From: Schistosoma mansoni | Taxonomy: Eukaryota; Platyhelminthes; Trematoda; Strigeidida; Schistosomatidae | Reading direction: 5' to 3' | Length of the DNA: 64,000 nt | Assembly: GCF_000237925.1 (NCBI RefSeq) | Contig: NC_031499.1 | Location: forward strand, 2,609,316 to 2,673,315 | Shown here: positions 11,061 to 21,845 of the stretch, one piece after another | How positions within the stretch are numbered: the stretch's first letter is position 1 | Layout: every line of letters starts with the position of its first letter | Position numbers and translations under genes: made by a program | Notes under the pieces: model-generated | The model's database searches: none | Told to the model about the DNA's origin: nothing | The model's input: only the letters and a program-made list of their open reading frames with translations

Positions 11061-11339
11061 CAATGTTTAGCTTTGGTGTTTGGGAACAAGTCGAACAGTA
11101 TGTGATATAAAGTAATTTTGATTAGAATGATATCAACTTCAAATCGGATTAGACGATGAAGAAATTTGTAAATTCATCCAAACTTGTCAGTGGAGCAGAA
11201 CACAAAAGTATATTAATTTCAAATTAGAAGAATGGTACAAAAATCGCTTATATTTATTTGACGTATCGTAGGTATTATCATTCTCAAAAAAACTGAATCT
11301 ATTTCATTATGCTGTACAATCGATATTACCTAGATGAAA
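11061..11339. other. AT-rich spacer
   Basis: Nothing recognised. Confidence 0.35.
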
Positions 11340-11820
11340 TCATGAGTCAATTAAGGCTAGACCACCATGGAAAACCTGGAAGCACTGCACAGCCATTTCG
11401 TCTTATTATGGGACCCCTCAGCTCACTAGTGACTGACTTCAAGGGATTTTTCCATGAGTTCTAGTGGGAAGCAGTGACCAGTGGAGTTCAACCACGTCTG
11501 TTGTAGAGATATTAACTCACTGAAGACAATTTTTGAACGGTTGCTCAGATTTCGTGGATTGGTTGAAGTTTGACATTAACACCGTTGGATGCCGGTCCAG
11601 TGGTCTATCGGTTAAGTGCTCTGGCGCGAGACTGTTAGGTCCTGGGTTCGAATCTCGCTCGCGAGTGCGGGATCGTGGATCCGCACTGCTAAGGAGTCCC
11701 ACAATAGAGTCCCACAATAGAGCGAAACGGCTGTCCAGTGGTTGCAGGTTTGGTCTAGCTTTAATTGACTTATGATTTCAACTATGCAAATACTGAAATC
11801 TCCACAAAACCCCTTCTGAT
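11340..11820 (+). repeat. S2 full-length copy with inverted left arm
   Basis: Left arm 11340-11425 is inverted 3' region and ribozyme half. Then follow the 5' region, tRNA-like head (CCGGTCCAGTGG, B-box GGGTTCGAATC) and a ribozyme with CTAAGGA and a duplicated AGTCCCACAATAGAG segment, so not functional. Ends AAACCCCTTCTGAT. Confidence 0.8.
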
Positions 11821-12338
11821 CTATTACCTAAATGACCAAATATGCATCATATATGTTTATATAGGGCATGAAGTTTCGCAAGTCCGTCATAGTACAGTAG
11901 AACACCACCTATATTGGTTGAGCAAAAGACCGGTAAAAGTGATAGAGTTCTATTCTTTCTCAATTGATGGACACAGAATATCAAGTTGAGTTGAATAAAG
12001 CTTTTAAAGCCACAAATAATGTTCGATCAAATTTATTGTATGATTCACTGGTTAGTCTTTTCAATATTGTCAAAGTTAGCGTAATCCATATTCCCAAGAC
12101 TTTTGTACTCAAAAGAAGTTTGTACAACCAATCTTTCTACTGCTACCATCGATATAAGAGTGTATTTTAGACGAACCTTGATTAACATTATTCTTTGAGA
12201 AAAATATAGACGATTTTCAAATTTCCTTCACTATCGTACTGTTGTATATTCTTAAGACATGTTTCTTGATTTGTACATAACTACCATAGAACTGACATTT
12301 TATGAAAATATTTTGTCAATTCTCTTCCTAAATATTAT
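11821..12338. other. AT-rich spacer
   Basis: Nothing recognised; open frames here are short and without recognisable motifs. Confidence 0.35.
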
Positions 12339-12343
12339 GTAAT

Positions 12344-12736
12344 TGTTGGGGATGTTAAATCCCCAGAACTCTCTTGGTAAATGGCCTAATTTTGTAATTT
12401 TGTTTGGAAAATTTGAATTTCTTTGTTTTCGCGCCAAAAGCGCTCTTTTCACCTTCGAGCCAAATTTCCTAATTGTAAAATATCTTAAATGCTATTGGTC
12501 CGTTGTATCTTTGAGTGTGCTTTTTTGTAATGCTGCCCATATATATACGTTTGAGTTTTTCCCCTTACGAATGCTCGTACTACGGCTGCTTACGGAATAT
12601 ATTTTCCCCTACTTCGTCTTGGACTTCCTTATCTAGTTAGCGGGGCCTGGAACAACGGATTAGATTAGCCTGTGTCACTGTGTCACTGACCTTCGTTCGT
12701 TTACCGAGAAAATCGTAATTATCATTAAGCATATCA
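12344..12736 (+). repeat. Solo LTR (LTR retrotransposon fossil), type B
   Basis: Starts TGTTGGGGATGTTAAATCCC and ends CATATCA, with a 5-bp duplication GTAAT on both sides (12339-12343, 12737-12741). A TATA-like ATATATACG lies near 12540. The start resembles schistosome Gypsy-type LTRs. No internal region is present. Confidence 0.75.
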
Positions 12737-12779
12737 GTAATCTAGCAGTTGTTCAATAACATTTCTATCAATCTTTTAC

Positions 12780-12905
12780 AAACAATTATGGTTAGAAGTG
12801 GAATCCAGAAAAGCACGTTCCGTCTTGTTTGAAACTCATCAGTTGAATGAACCTGCCTTCAAGAATTATTCACTCCAGGAATTGAACTCATTACTGTTCG
12901 TTTCA
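12780..12905 (-). repeat. S1 remnant, very degenerate
   Basis: Keeps GTGGAATCCAG and ACTCATCAGTTG-type traces of the S1 ribozyme region. The core is broken. Confidence 0.5.
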
Positions 12906-13544
12906 AAGTTTTATCATTATGTTACATCACTACTCAGTAATATTTATTATCGTAAATATCTATATTAGTTTAAAACCACCATAGAAATCTAATTTAATCG
13001 GAACTTCTTCACCCTTTCGTCTTCTTAATGAATGAATGTATCAGTTCAGTATTGTGAATGTACATTCTCTAATTATTTCGGATTATTTAATTTTATCAGA
13101 AGAAACAAAAAAATGAATAAGGTTAAACAAAGAAATTTCATGCCTCCATTGACTAAAACAAAAAAGAAGCCGAAATATAACTAACTTTTGAGGATTGGCA
13201 TTTTAAAAGTAGGTCGTCACTGCAAGGCACCGTGAACACCGCGATAAGAAACCAGGTCAAATTAATAGATATATATATATATAACTTTAAGATTCAGATT
13301 AGTAAAATGTTTTGGTTTTTCAAGTTTGTAAAGTGTTTCTTTTTGCAGCAAAAAAAGGTTAAACGGAGTAGTTCAATTGAAGTGTGAACGTTTTGATAAC
13401 TTGTTAAAGTTTATTTTTCAACTATGGATGTTAATAATCTGTGATCTTAGGTAAGAAGTAACATTAAAAACTAATGATTCCGTTTTGCTACCTATTTTCA
13501 ACCTTGATATGAATGATCTATGAATAATACTTTGATTTTCACAA
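12906..13544. other. AT-rich spacer
   Basis: Nothing recognised. Confidence 0.35.
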
Positions 13545-13705
13545 TCTATGATCGAAGATCCTGGGTACTAGTCCCGCGAGAGAGATCGTGGTTGCTTATT
13601 GATAAAGAATCTCATACTAGGATCAAACGGCCGTCCTTTGCTTTTAGCTTTTCAATGGTGGTCTAGCTTAAGGTTGACTCGTAAATTCAACCAGTAGAAT
13701 TTAAA
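13545..13705 (+). repeat. S2 copy, truncated and old
   Basis: B-box remnant, eroded ribozyme (TTGATAAAGAATCTC, GATCAAAC) and S2 3' region. Confidence 0.6.
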
Positions 13706-14486
13706 AACATAGTACAGTTTTGAAATTTTGAAATTGATATGGTACAACAACAGATAAAAATGTTGACATTCACTAAATTACAGTATTGACCCATAAGTAT
13801 CATGGTATAATGGCAATGTGGTCACATTGAATCAAATACACTATTCACAATACATGAAGAAGAGCCATAAAGAATGGTGAAGCCTAGTAGGCCCTTCTGA
13901 AGAAGAGTGCTACATCGAAGCAAGGTACAACTACTGGGGACGGGATAGCTGTTTCTGCACTGCTTACACAGAACCGTTACATAACACTCACAACCCTTTT
14001 TTTTGTTTTTGTTTTTCTTTGGGCAGACTCATCTTTTAATACTCTTTTGAACCATCAATAGTTATGCAATGACTCTTTGTGGCATTCGTAATCGTTCTCG
14101 GGTATTAGTAGAGTGGTTGGTTAGGCCGATCTCCACCACCCTCATTACCGCTCACGTTAGTACATGGGATGGTTGCCATGATTCAGGAGACACGACGAGG
14201 ACGTGTGAGTCGGATTTTGCCTTCCCATAATACATGAAACGGATCTAATTTCATTTTCATTGTTTTCACTGAGCAAAATGTTAATCATTGAAGTATTTAC
14301 AATTCTAACCAATAAAATTTTGATTATTCTATTATTCTGACACAAGAAAGCTTTATTCTATGTAAGATTATTTGCATTGTTTACCAGCAATTCAATTAAT
14401 TATTCAATGGATAATCAGTTAAGTTTATTATCTTTCAGATTTTGACTAAGTGGTTTTCTCACTTTAACTGCTTAATCAAATATTAT
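13706..14486. other. Unassigned spacer with a GC-richer block
   Basis: 14070-14230 is GC-richer than its surroundings (GGTTGGTTAGGCCGATCTCC) and may be an unrecognised repeat. No gene is supported. Confidence 0.3.
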
Positions 14487-14750
14487 CAGAAAAGGGTTTT
14501 ATGGAGATTATAGTAATTTTATATAGTTGAGATCATGAATCATGTGTAGCTAGACCACCATAGAAACAGTGGACGGCCGTTTCGTCTTAGTATGGGACTC
14601 CTCAACAGTGCGCATCCACGATCCCGCCTCACCAGATTCCAACCCAGGATGCAGGCTCAGTGGTCTATCGGTTTAGTGCTTGCGAGCGAGACCAATAGGT
14701 CTAGCTTCAATTGACTAATGATCTCAACTATATAATCAATTATTAAACAG
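14487..14750 (-). repeat. S2 inverted dimer
   Basis: Left half is a minus-strand S2 (3' tail, ribozyme, B-box). It switches near 14653 to a plus-strand tRNA-like head (GGCTCAGTGGTCTATCGG) and 3' end with the plus ribozyme deleted. Confidence 0.75.
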
Positions 14751-15242
14751 TATTTTCACCAGTTAATGAATATCAAACAAATAAACTGAATACATCTTTG
14801 TGAAGATTTGTTTAAATGTTCAATTTCGGAATTCATATGTTGAGGTCGGTTTCCTATGGATTACTGTGTATTATATTTGTGTTAACAACAACTAATGTAA
14901 CTACCATCAAGTTATTGAAAGTACAAAGTAAATAATTTTAAAATCAATCAAATAAATACATCAACTTGATGACTTGAAAGAGGACATGGCTTTTATCATA
15001 TCACCTTCTATTGATATTTAATCAGGTAATGATTAAAATGATCTGTTCGATTGTACAAGTTAGTGCCTATCGTTATCTCAGTGAATAATGAGTTAAAGTT
15101 TGATGCAAAAGATTTTAGTTTTGAATCAACAATATTCAGAAGGTATATCCTGCTAATAAGTTCTTAATAAAAGCAAAACATTCATCTTGTATTCTACTAC
15201 TAAGTGAAATTTACTTCATTCATAAAAGTATCTTAGTTAGTA
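14751..15242. other. AT-rich spacer
   Basis: Nothing recognised. Confidence 0.35.
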
Positions 15243-15250
15243 ATTATTTA

Positions 15251-16019
15251 GGCTAGACTATAATTTATGGACAACCTTTGAACGAATCTTAAGAGACCTT
15301 GAGAAATATTAGCCAATCAGCAAACAGTCAGCATAGGGTAAAAATATATTATACAAAACCAAATAATTAAAGTGGATACACTTCTTTTACATGGTCCAAA
15401 AGCTTATCAAGGTTAAAAAGAGCTTCAAAGGTTCTAAAATCGTAATGCTTAAGGTAGAAGAACTCATCAATATAGCTCCATAATAGTCGGTCTCTGAAGC
15501 CATGATAAGGTCATAAAAACTCTCTCAGCCTCGAATACATAGCTTCATTATTGTTTGTGTGTACTCCAGTTGGGTAAGTTTATCATTTTTATTATGGATA
15601 TGTCCCTAAAATACCCATACCACTGAACAGCCGAAGTTTCAGTAACATCTGCGATTATTGCAGCCAATGTTACTGGTGCTTTTATTATACAGTTCGCGGA
15701 AATTGTTATAATATGCCTTAATCTCAATCTGGATCGAGCGAAAGAGGTTCCTATTCTAGCAAACGTCTTCCTTCAACATATATTACATCGAAGGACAACA
15801 TCATGGTAGTCTGCGCAAGGTCTACAAGTCATTTAATTACCACAATCACAAATAAAGGAACTTATTAGTCTCATTTATTGTAGCCGCTAAATTGTCAAGT
15901 CTTCTCTAAAATCCTCTGTGAATCGATCGTACATGGGCATCAGGTACTGAAGTTGGCACTTTGAACTTGAAATCCCTCAAACGCTTCTGATTGGCTCGTC
16001 CATAAATTATAGTCTCGCC
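15251..16019 (-). mobile_element. Merlin DNA transposon, both ends present, internally deleted
   Basis: Terminal inverted repeats begin GGCTAGACTATAATTTATGG (left) and GGCGAGACTATAATTTATGG (right, complement), with an 8-bp duplication ATTATTTA at 15243-15250 and 16020-16027. An 8-9 bp TSD and this transposase type define the Merlin (IS1016-related) superfamily. At 769 bp it is shorter than autonomous Merlin elements because the central transposase region is missing. Confidence 0.85.
15367..15874 (-). pseudogene. Merlin transposase, N- and C-terminal parts only
   Basis: Merlin-type DDE transposase remnant, which when intact cuts and pastes the element. From the start (ATG 15874) minus-strand frames show a Cys-rich region with CDCG, CRPC and CNIC clusters, then ARIGTSFARSRLRLRHII and VTETSAVQWYGYFRD. 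After a missing central block comes TGVHTNNNEAMYSRLREFL and the family-typical C terminus PYHGFRDRLLWSYIDEFFY to the stop. The lost block is where the catalytic acidic residues and the KxxYxRG region of the family lie. Stops (one after CNIC, one after REFL) and a frame change confirm it is dead. Confidence 0.85.
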
Positions 16020-16027
16020 ATTATTTA

Positions 16028-16321
16028 AAGTATAAGTGTACAACAACAAAACCCTCGTTGATGTTGATGAATAATGGATGAAATGATCAACTTCTAGAAC
16101 TATCTTACTATTCATATTAAAATGTGAAATCAAATAAAACAACTAACATAAGAATTTGTATCATAGAAGAAGAAGCACCATATTTTAAAATGCCTTGAAA
16201 TACTATAGATATTATTATTACAAATAAAAAGTTCAAGAGAATAGAAGAAAACTAATATAGTTGTTACATTTCGATGTATCATTTATATCAGAAATGTATT
16301 CTTCTTTTTAAACAACAAACA
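16028..16321. other. AT-rich spacer
   Basis: Nothing recognised. Confidence 0.35.
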
Positions 16322-16690
16322 ACTGTCGGAAGGAGTTTTGTAGAGATTTTAGTCGTTTTATAGTTCAATTCATGAGTCGATTGAAGCCGGACCCCCATGG
16401 AGAACCTAGAAGCATTGGACGGCTGTTTCGTCCTATTGTTGGACTCCTCAGCAGTGCGCACCGACGATCCCGCCTCTCAAGATTCGAATCCAGGGTGTGG
16501 GCTCAGTGGTCTAGAGGTTAAACGCTCGCAAGCAAGACTGGTAGGTCCTGGGTTCGAATCTCGAGGGGTGGGATTGTGGATGTGCACTGCTGAGGAATCC
16601 CACAATAGGACGAAACGGTCATCCAGTTTTTCCAGGTTTTCCATGGTGGTCTATCTTCAATGGACTCCTGAATTTAACTATAAAAAACAA
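16322..16690 (+). repeat. S2 inverted dimer
   Basis: Minus half 16322-16497 (3' tail, ribozyme, B-box) joins a plus half 16498-16690 (A-box GGGCTCAGTGG, B-box GGGTTCGAATC, ribozyme, 3' region). Two ribozymes face opposite ways. Confidence 0.8.
16412..16457 (-). ncRNA. Hammerhead ribozyme, S2 type, core intact
   Basis: GCACTG, CTGAGGA, GTCC-AACAATA-GGAC, GAAAC, AGCC, GTC, CAATGC. One C-A mismatch in stem I; core and stem II intact. The partner on the plus strand (near 16584) has a stem II change (ATCC) and weak stem I. Confidence 0.7.
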
Positions 16691-16789
16691 ACCATTTGAG
16701 CAAAATTCTATATAATTCGAAAATAGAAAAATAGTTATCGAAATAATGATATGAACTTAACTTGGTATTTTTTAGTTGAATCGAACTGA

Positions 16790-17065
16790 TTAATTGCAGT
16801 CCTAAACAACAATTAGAAGATTCGACCAAACAATATCAATTTAATTTAAACTTCACCCCATTGCACAAGCATGTGGCTACCAGGACTCAGTAACTAAGTG
16901 AAAAACGTGATGATATTTAAAGCAAACGGCACTGCGTTCGATATCCAGAGTGAACATCAACTCTGAGATCCAGGTACATCCGGCTGACGAGTCCCGAATA
17001 GGACGAAACGCGCGCCAAACTGGATTCTACTGCTAGCCATTATCCATCTTTGCTTATAATACATT
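16790..17065 (+). repeat. S1 copy, permuted
   Basis: Starts in the S1 3' tail (TTGCAGTCCTAAACA), passes through CTTCACCCCATT into the tRNA-like head (ACTCAGTAACTAAGTG) and ends after the ribozyme (CTGACGA ... GAAAC, but GCC in place of GTC, so cleavage is not expected). Confidence 0.75.
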
Positions 17066-17304
17066 TATTATTTATTTGGTAAATCAATCATTTTGATGAT
17101 AAACAAGTATCCATGAAAGTTAACAAATTGTACCCATTTAAAATAACAATAACATATTTTGCATATTTCGTTATATGGGATTGTCTAGAATACCTACCAC
17201 TGAGTATATGTATTCACTTGGTATATAAATGTACAGCTGTATTACTAGTACGTATATTATTGAAATATTTACTATGTATAGTCTATACAATAGTAGATAT
17301 TAAT

Positions 17305-17420
17305 AAGCAAAGATAAATAGTGGCTACCAATGGAAATCAGAATGTGCATTTCGTTCTATTTGAGACTCATCAACTGGATGTATCTACATCTCAGAGTTAA
17401 TGTTCATATTATATCTAAAT
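17305..17420 (-). repeat. S1 ribozyme-region fragment, degenerate
   Basis: Minus-strand S1 with TTGATGA core and other changes; inactive. Confidence 0.65.
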
Positions 17421-17595
17421 AAGTCATACAATGTAAAGTTGTATCTCCATTTCTATTCAATATTTAAACTGACTATCTTGAATTCACCATAGTTCACTAA
17501 AATTGTTATCAAAAAGAAAATAAGACCGTTACATAACCCTGGATGTTTTCAAATATTTTTTCAACTTAACATTTTTTCGTGAATTATTATATAAT

Positions 17596-17854
17596 CGTGG
17601 ATTGGTTGAAGTTAGACAATAACACCGTTGCATGCCGGCTCAGTGGTCTATCGGTTAAGGGCTCCGGCTCGAGACTGGTAGGTCCTGGGTTTGAATCTCG
17701 CTCGCGAGTGCGGGATCGTGGATGCGCACTACTGAGGAGTCCCATAATAGGACGAAATGGCCGTCCAGTGCTTCCAGGTTTTTGATGGTGGTCTAGCTTC
17801 AATTGACACATGATTTCAACCATGAAAATACTAAATTCTCCACAAAACCCCTTC
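17596..17854 (+). repeat. S2 hammerhead SINE, complete insertion with 16-bp TSD
   Basis: Reference short copy. It starts TCGTGGATTGGTTGAAG and ends ACAAAACCCCTTC, with TGAATTATTATATAAT duplicated at 17580-17595 and 17855-17870. Order: leader, tRNA-like A-box (CCGGCTCAGTGGTCTA near 17636), B-box (GGGTTTGAATC near 17687), ribozyme (17726), conserved 3' region (TGGTGGTCTAGCTTCAATTG), 3' tail. The long TSD shows insertion by target-primed reverse transcription; the A/B boxes suggest RNA polymerase III transcription. No protein is encoded. Confidence 0.9.
17726..17771 (+). ncRNA. Hammerhead ribozyme, S2 type, slightly altered
   Basis: GCACTA, CTGAGGA, GTCC-CATAATA-GGAC, GAAAT, GGCC, GTC, CAGTGC. 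The core is present; C15.2 is U (U-G wobble) and the innermost stem I pair is A-C. Confidence 0.7.
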
Positions 17855-18065
17855 TGAATTATTATATAATAAATTGAGTACTTCCGTAAATATACCATAT
17901 AGATTTAATCATTAACTGAATAAGACATTGAAGTGGATAATGAAAACGAAAAAGTTATGAAAAGATATTGGTTTCTAAGTGCCTAGATGCTTTATGATAA
18001 TATATACTTATTACGTGTTCATACTGGTACAAGCCTATGTTAAATAGGTCACGTAGAGATGACAA

Positions 18066-18465
18066 TTGATTGATCACTGGGTGTTGATCAATGTCATGCG
18101 TGTCAAGTCCGTTTTACTGCTGACCGAACGCTATCGATCAAGTTGCGATGTGGCCACTAGTCTAGGTGGCTCGACACTGCGTCCACTATGTTGAGATAAG
18201 ATTGTGGTTGGAGGTGGTCAACATGAAACCCTGGACCCGGGTTTTGTGCTACTTTGCACTCGTCAGCAAGGTGTACCTGTAATCCTGAGGGAATTGGTGC
18301 TCCCTGACAGTTAGAGACGTCACCACTGAGTTATTCAGACCGCGACCGACCCCCTGTAAGACTGAGATGTAATCACTATTGATTGATCACTGGGTGGTGA
18401 TCAATATCATGCGTGTCAAGTCCTTATTAATGCTGATCGAATACTATCGATCAAGTTGTAACGTC
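18066..18465 (-). repeat. S3 hammerhead element, copy 1
   Basis: GATTGATCACTGGGTG starts at 18068 and 18381 (313 bp apart), so the element has partial direct repeats at its ends. The minus strand carries a damaged tRNA-like head (B-box deleted near 18310) and a ribozyme. Confidence 0.8.
18228..18272 (-). ncRNA. Hammerhead ribozyme, S3 type, core mutated
   Basis: ACCTTG, CTGACGA, GTGC-AAAGTA-GCAC, AAAAC, CCGG, GTC, CAGGGT. The invariant G of GAAAC is A, so it should be inactive; stems I and II are intact. Confidence 0.7.
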
Positions 18466-18741
18466 TCATTGAGAACATAAAATAGATAACTGAATTAAAA
18501 TCTAACAATTTGTATCATTTTGTAATTCAATTAGTTTTTAATATAAATTTACGATTATTCACATTTAATATAGATGAATGCCAATGTAAAATAGTCCTGA
18601 CTAGAAGTTTATAATAATTTTACCTTTTTGATTATTAGGAGCCATGAACAAACCTAGTTTTTAAATTTGCTTTTTTTGTAAACGTATTTTGAAGTTAAAA
18701 CTCAATGCTTGTCTAATCCTTCATCTATCTATAGCTGCATA
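18466..18741. other. AT-rich spacer
   Basis: Nothing recognised. Confidence 0.35.
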
Positions 18742-18746
18742 ATATA

Positions 18747-19317
18747 TGTTACGTCCTTGAATCTGTCTACCCACTTTCGTGCCGAGGATAACTTGTCTAA
18801 TGTAGATTAAGACCTTGACGCGATAGGCTTAACCTTGAGGCTAGTGTGCGTGAGTTCGAAGCGGAGCTAGAGAGATGAAAACTATTCTAACCCTGGTTGG
18901 CTGACAAGCACACAAGAGAGAGAGAAGACAAGGCAACTGGAACACTAATCTCATTATTCCAATCCCGATCTGGTACCCGAATTCCGAATTCAGATTAGTG
19001 TAAAAAGATACATGAATAAATAGATGACTAACCTGATCACAACGCACGATAATTAGGAAAATACAATTATTCCCAAGTCTGGGGGATTAGAGTAGAAAAT
19101 AGAGCACAAAAGATTACGTCTAATGTACAGTAGCTTTGGAACGAACAGAAAAGGCTATGGCAGTGAATCATACATTAAACGAAAGCTTATGATCTGTAGA
19201 ATAGACTAGGGACAAAAGTAAATATTGGTGTTTTATAAGCTTTGAATTGAACGAAATAACGTCCCTAAAATTAGCCTCCGTAGTTAGTCAAGTCTTCTTG
19301 TTTCACTGTTCACGTCA
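18747..19317 (+). repeat. Solo LTR (LTR retrotransposon fossil), type C
   Basis: Starts TGTTACGTCC and ends GTTCACGTCA, flanked by 5-bp ATATA (18742-18746, 19318-19322). The ATATA match could partly be chance in AT-rich DNA. No internal region remains. Confidence 0.6.
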
Positions 19318-19429
19318 ATATATTTATATTTAAAGAATATTTCAAAGCATAACTTCTTTCATATGATTTGAGAATGACGAAAAAATCGATAAAGAAAATT
19401 GGAGTACAATAAAAATGTATATAGATAAA

Positions 19430-19605
19430 ACTAGATCACAATGAAAAACCTGAAAGCACTGGATGAATTGTGAATGCGTATTGCTGAGAAGTCCTACAAT
19501 AGGATGAAATGTCTGTTCAGTGCTTGCAGGTTTACCATGGTGGTCTAGCCTTAATCGACTCATGAATTCAACTATTAAATTACTAAAATCTACACAAACT
19601 CCGTT
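19430..19605 (+). repeat. S2 fold-back copy
   Basis: Short inverted left arm (19432-19465), then an eroded ribozyme (CTGAGAAGTCC ... GGATGAAAT) and S2 3' end. Confidence 0.65.
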
Positions 19606-19871
19606 TCAGATAAAAAAATGCATGACAACTGTTATGGTTTTCTACAAATAATGATGATATACATTTAAGATGAATAGTTTAAGTGGTGTTACGTACAGTT
19701 TGATTAATAAACATCATTTCAGGTTCATACTTTTAAAGACTCCTACTGTAAAAAAAAACAATTATCCATTCCTTATTAATGCTTAATAACACTTTCATTA
19801 GACTAAGATTGATTGAATGATCTTTAAATCTACACTACTGAATTTTACAACATAGTTTGGAAAAGTATTAG
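19606..19871. other. AT-rich spacer
   Basis: Nothing recognised. Confidence 0.35.
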
Positions 19872-20100
19872 TTTTATGATAATATTGTGGTGTATGCTAC
19901 TGATGTCGACAGATTTAAGTAGTATATATCACCAGTTGAAAGTGAAATGCCTGGTGTCACAAGGTTAAGAAGATCGAAGAAAAGAGAATGAGAACAGTGA
20001 ATGCTCGCTGTGAAAATGAAGGAACAATGAAGACTGAGGCGACTGATTTGACTAAGACGTTCTGTAACTTAGTGTTGGAATACATTTGATTGTCTCCATT
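19872..20100 (+). repeat. RP family repeat
   Basis: Terminal inverted repeat GTGGTGTATGCTACT ... AGTAGTATATATCAC at 19885-19932, then an A/G-rich body ending TTGATTGTCTCC. Directly abuts a LINE. Confidence 0.65.
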
Positions 20101-20106
20101 CTGTAT

Positions 20107-20613
20107 TCTTGTTAACTACTTACTTACTTACTTACGCCTGCTACCCCTCGTGGAGGAGCATAAGTCGCCCACCAACATTCTCCATCCAAACCTGTCCCAA
20201 ACAATCCTTTCCAGTTCTTCCGAGTTAAAATTCATCTTTTTCATATTTGCTTTTATTTCCCGACGTAATGTGTTCTTTGGCCTTCCTCTTTTCCGCTTCC
20301 CTTCCGGATTCAAAGTTAGCGATTGCCTCCTGATTCACATTGGTGATTTCCGTAATGCATGTCCGATCCACTTCCAATGTCTTCTCTTAATTTCCTCTTC
20401 AGCTGGAAGCTGGTTTGTTCTCTCCCACAGTAAACTGCTGCTAATGCTATCCGGTCAGTGAATGTTGAGTATTTTACGTAAACAACTGCTTTCCCAATCC
20501 TCACCTTTACATCTGCATCAGATCCTTTTTGTTTATCAATGATGCTTCTCAGGTACGTGAATGTTTCCACCTCCTCCAGAGTTTCTCCATCAAGTGTGAT
20601 CGTTCACTACAAT
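20107..20613 (-). mobile_element. RTE-type LINE 3' end, internally deleted
   Basis: Minus strand: GETLEEVETFTYLRSIID and SDADVKVRIGKA, then a jump to the sequence after the GAETW region and the final [16 protein letters not shown] tail to the RRK stop. Ends in (TAAG)n at 20113-20135. About 100 codons between RIGKA and the TFTDRIA segment are deleted. Confidence 0.85.
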
Positions 20614-20889
20614 ATATGTATATACATGTTCTAGACAGAATCGTTAACTAATTCACATAAGTAAGATATAATTTAATGTTATGTCTACAATCTATCTGTC
20701 CTAATATAAACAAATACCTCCTTTTTTCTTTTTTTTTCGTTTGAAAAAACTGCTTTACAGTCTGCATGTATATACAGTAGTTGCTAATGTCTATTTTGAT
20801 AACGCAGATACCAATGCATCTTGTAGTGTCGGTTGATATGTTAAGTCCGTATACCCTTATCCTACCCATCCATCTTAAGTCATGTTTCG
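20614..20889. other. AT-rich spacer
   Basis: Nothing recognised. Confidence 0.35.
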
Positions 20890-21265
20890 ACATTTTTAAT
20901 TATTCACTTATCAACTCTGACTGCTTTTTATACGAACGTCTTTGTGTGTACACTTTTTATTTTATTCATCACATGTCTGTAACTTATTTTTATCTGACTA
21001 TAAATATTGAATAACTCTTGGTTAACGTGAGTTGGCTTACCTGTGTCGTTTTTGTTTCACTCTCATCTATTCACTTCATTCCTCCGATTTCTTGTCCAGA
21101 TCGATGAGTGTTCGAAATATATGTATTTAAAATCCATTCTCGTATTTGACTTCTTTACCTCCGTTATTCATCAACGCGGATTAAGTTATTTATGACATAT
21201 GAAGATAGCCAGGATTTATATTTTGACAATCAATCATTCATACGATCTCAATGGAGTCAGATACT
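20890..21265 (+). repeat. LTR-like fossil, type D
   Basis: Matches 35490-35875 over several hundred bases, including the promoter-like block CTGACTATAAATATTGA and the end block TGGAGTCAGAT. Ends not delimited by a TSD. LTR identity is inferred from the TATA and repeat status. Confidence 0.5.
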
Positions 21266-21355
21266 AACTCACCATAATCTAAAAAGAAATAATGTATCGT
21301 GTTATATAATATCATTTAAGATAGATAAAGTAGAAAATCAAATAATAAACTATTA

Positions 21356-21498
21356 TTGATCATAAGTCAATTGAATCTAGACCACCATCGAATACCTGGA
21401 AGCACTGGACGGCCGTTTCGTCCTATTATGGGACTCCTCAGCAGTGCGCATCCACGATCTATAAAATTAATAAAAAATCTCCACCAAACCCCTTGTGT
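21356..21498 (-). repeat. S2 copy with 5' inversion and TSD
   Basis: An inverted segment (ribozyme plus 3' region, minus strand) is followed at 21461 by the directly oriented S2 3' tail, without a second ribozyme. TATTATTGATCAT is duplicated on both sides (near 21351 and 21499). This is the pattern of twin priming. Confidence 0.8.
21402..21447 (-). ncRNA. Hammerhead ribozyme, S2 type, perfect
   Basis: GCACTG, CTGAGGA, GTCC-CATAATA-GGAC, GAAAC, GGCC, GTC, CAGTGC. All core bases, six stem I pairs, four stem II pairs and the short stem III are intact. Best-preserved S2 ribozyme in the window. Type I topology; cleavage predicted after GTC. Confidence 0.85.
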
Positions 21499-21840
21499 TA
21501 TTATTGATCATTTCAAATTAAGCGCACATTTCTTGTTTAAACGATTACTGTACAATAGTATACATATATTACATCTTAAAAATCGAGATATATTATTCAA
21601 GAATATGGTGTAGATTAGAACGATAAAACAACTTATGAATGCATCTATATATATATCAAACAGTTATAAATCATATATAAGGAACTGAAGGTTCACGTAG
21701 CTTGGTAAATATCTTTAGGAAATAAATATTTTAATACTTTGCGGATTCTCTTTTTTGTCAAAGGTATACAAAAACCTAAAAAACAAGAGAAAACTGATCT
21801 AAAAATATCTTTACAAAGTCATAGAGATCAATCTATCTTT
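21499..21840. other. AT-rich spacer
   Basis: Nothing recognised. Confidence 0.35.
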
Positions 21841-21845
21841 CTATC

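Noticed and set aside
16397-16699. 100-codon ORF as a host gene
   Set aside because: It is the translation of an S2 inverted dimer; similar frames appear in most S2 copies because the element has few stops in some frames.
17636-17700. tRNA gene
   Set aside because: A and B boxes are present but no cloverleaf with acceptor and anticodon stems; it is the S2 head, repeated in dozens of copies. The same applies to S1 and S3 heads.
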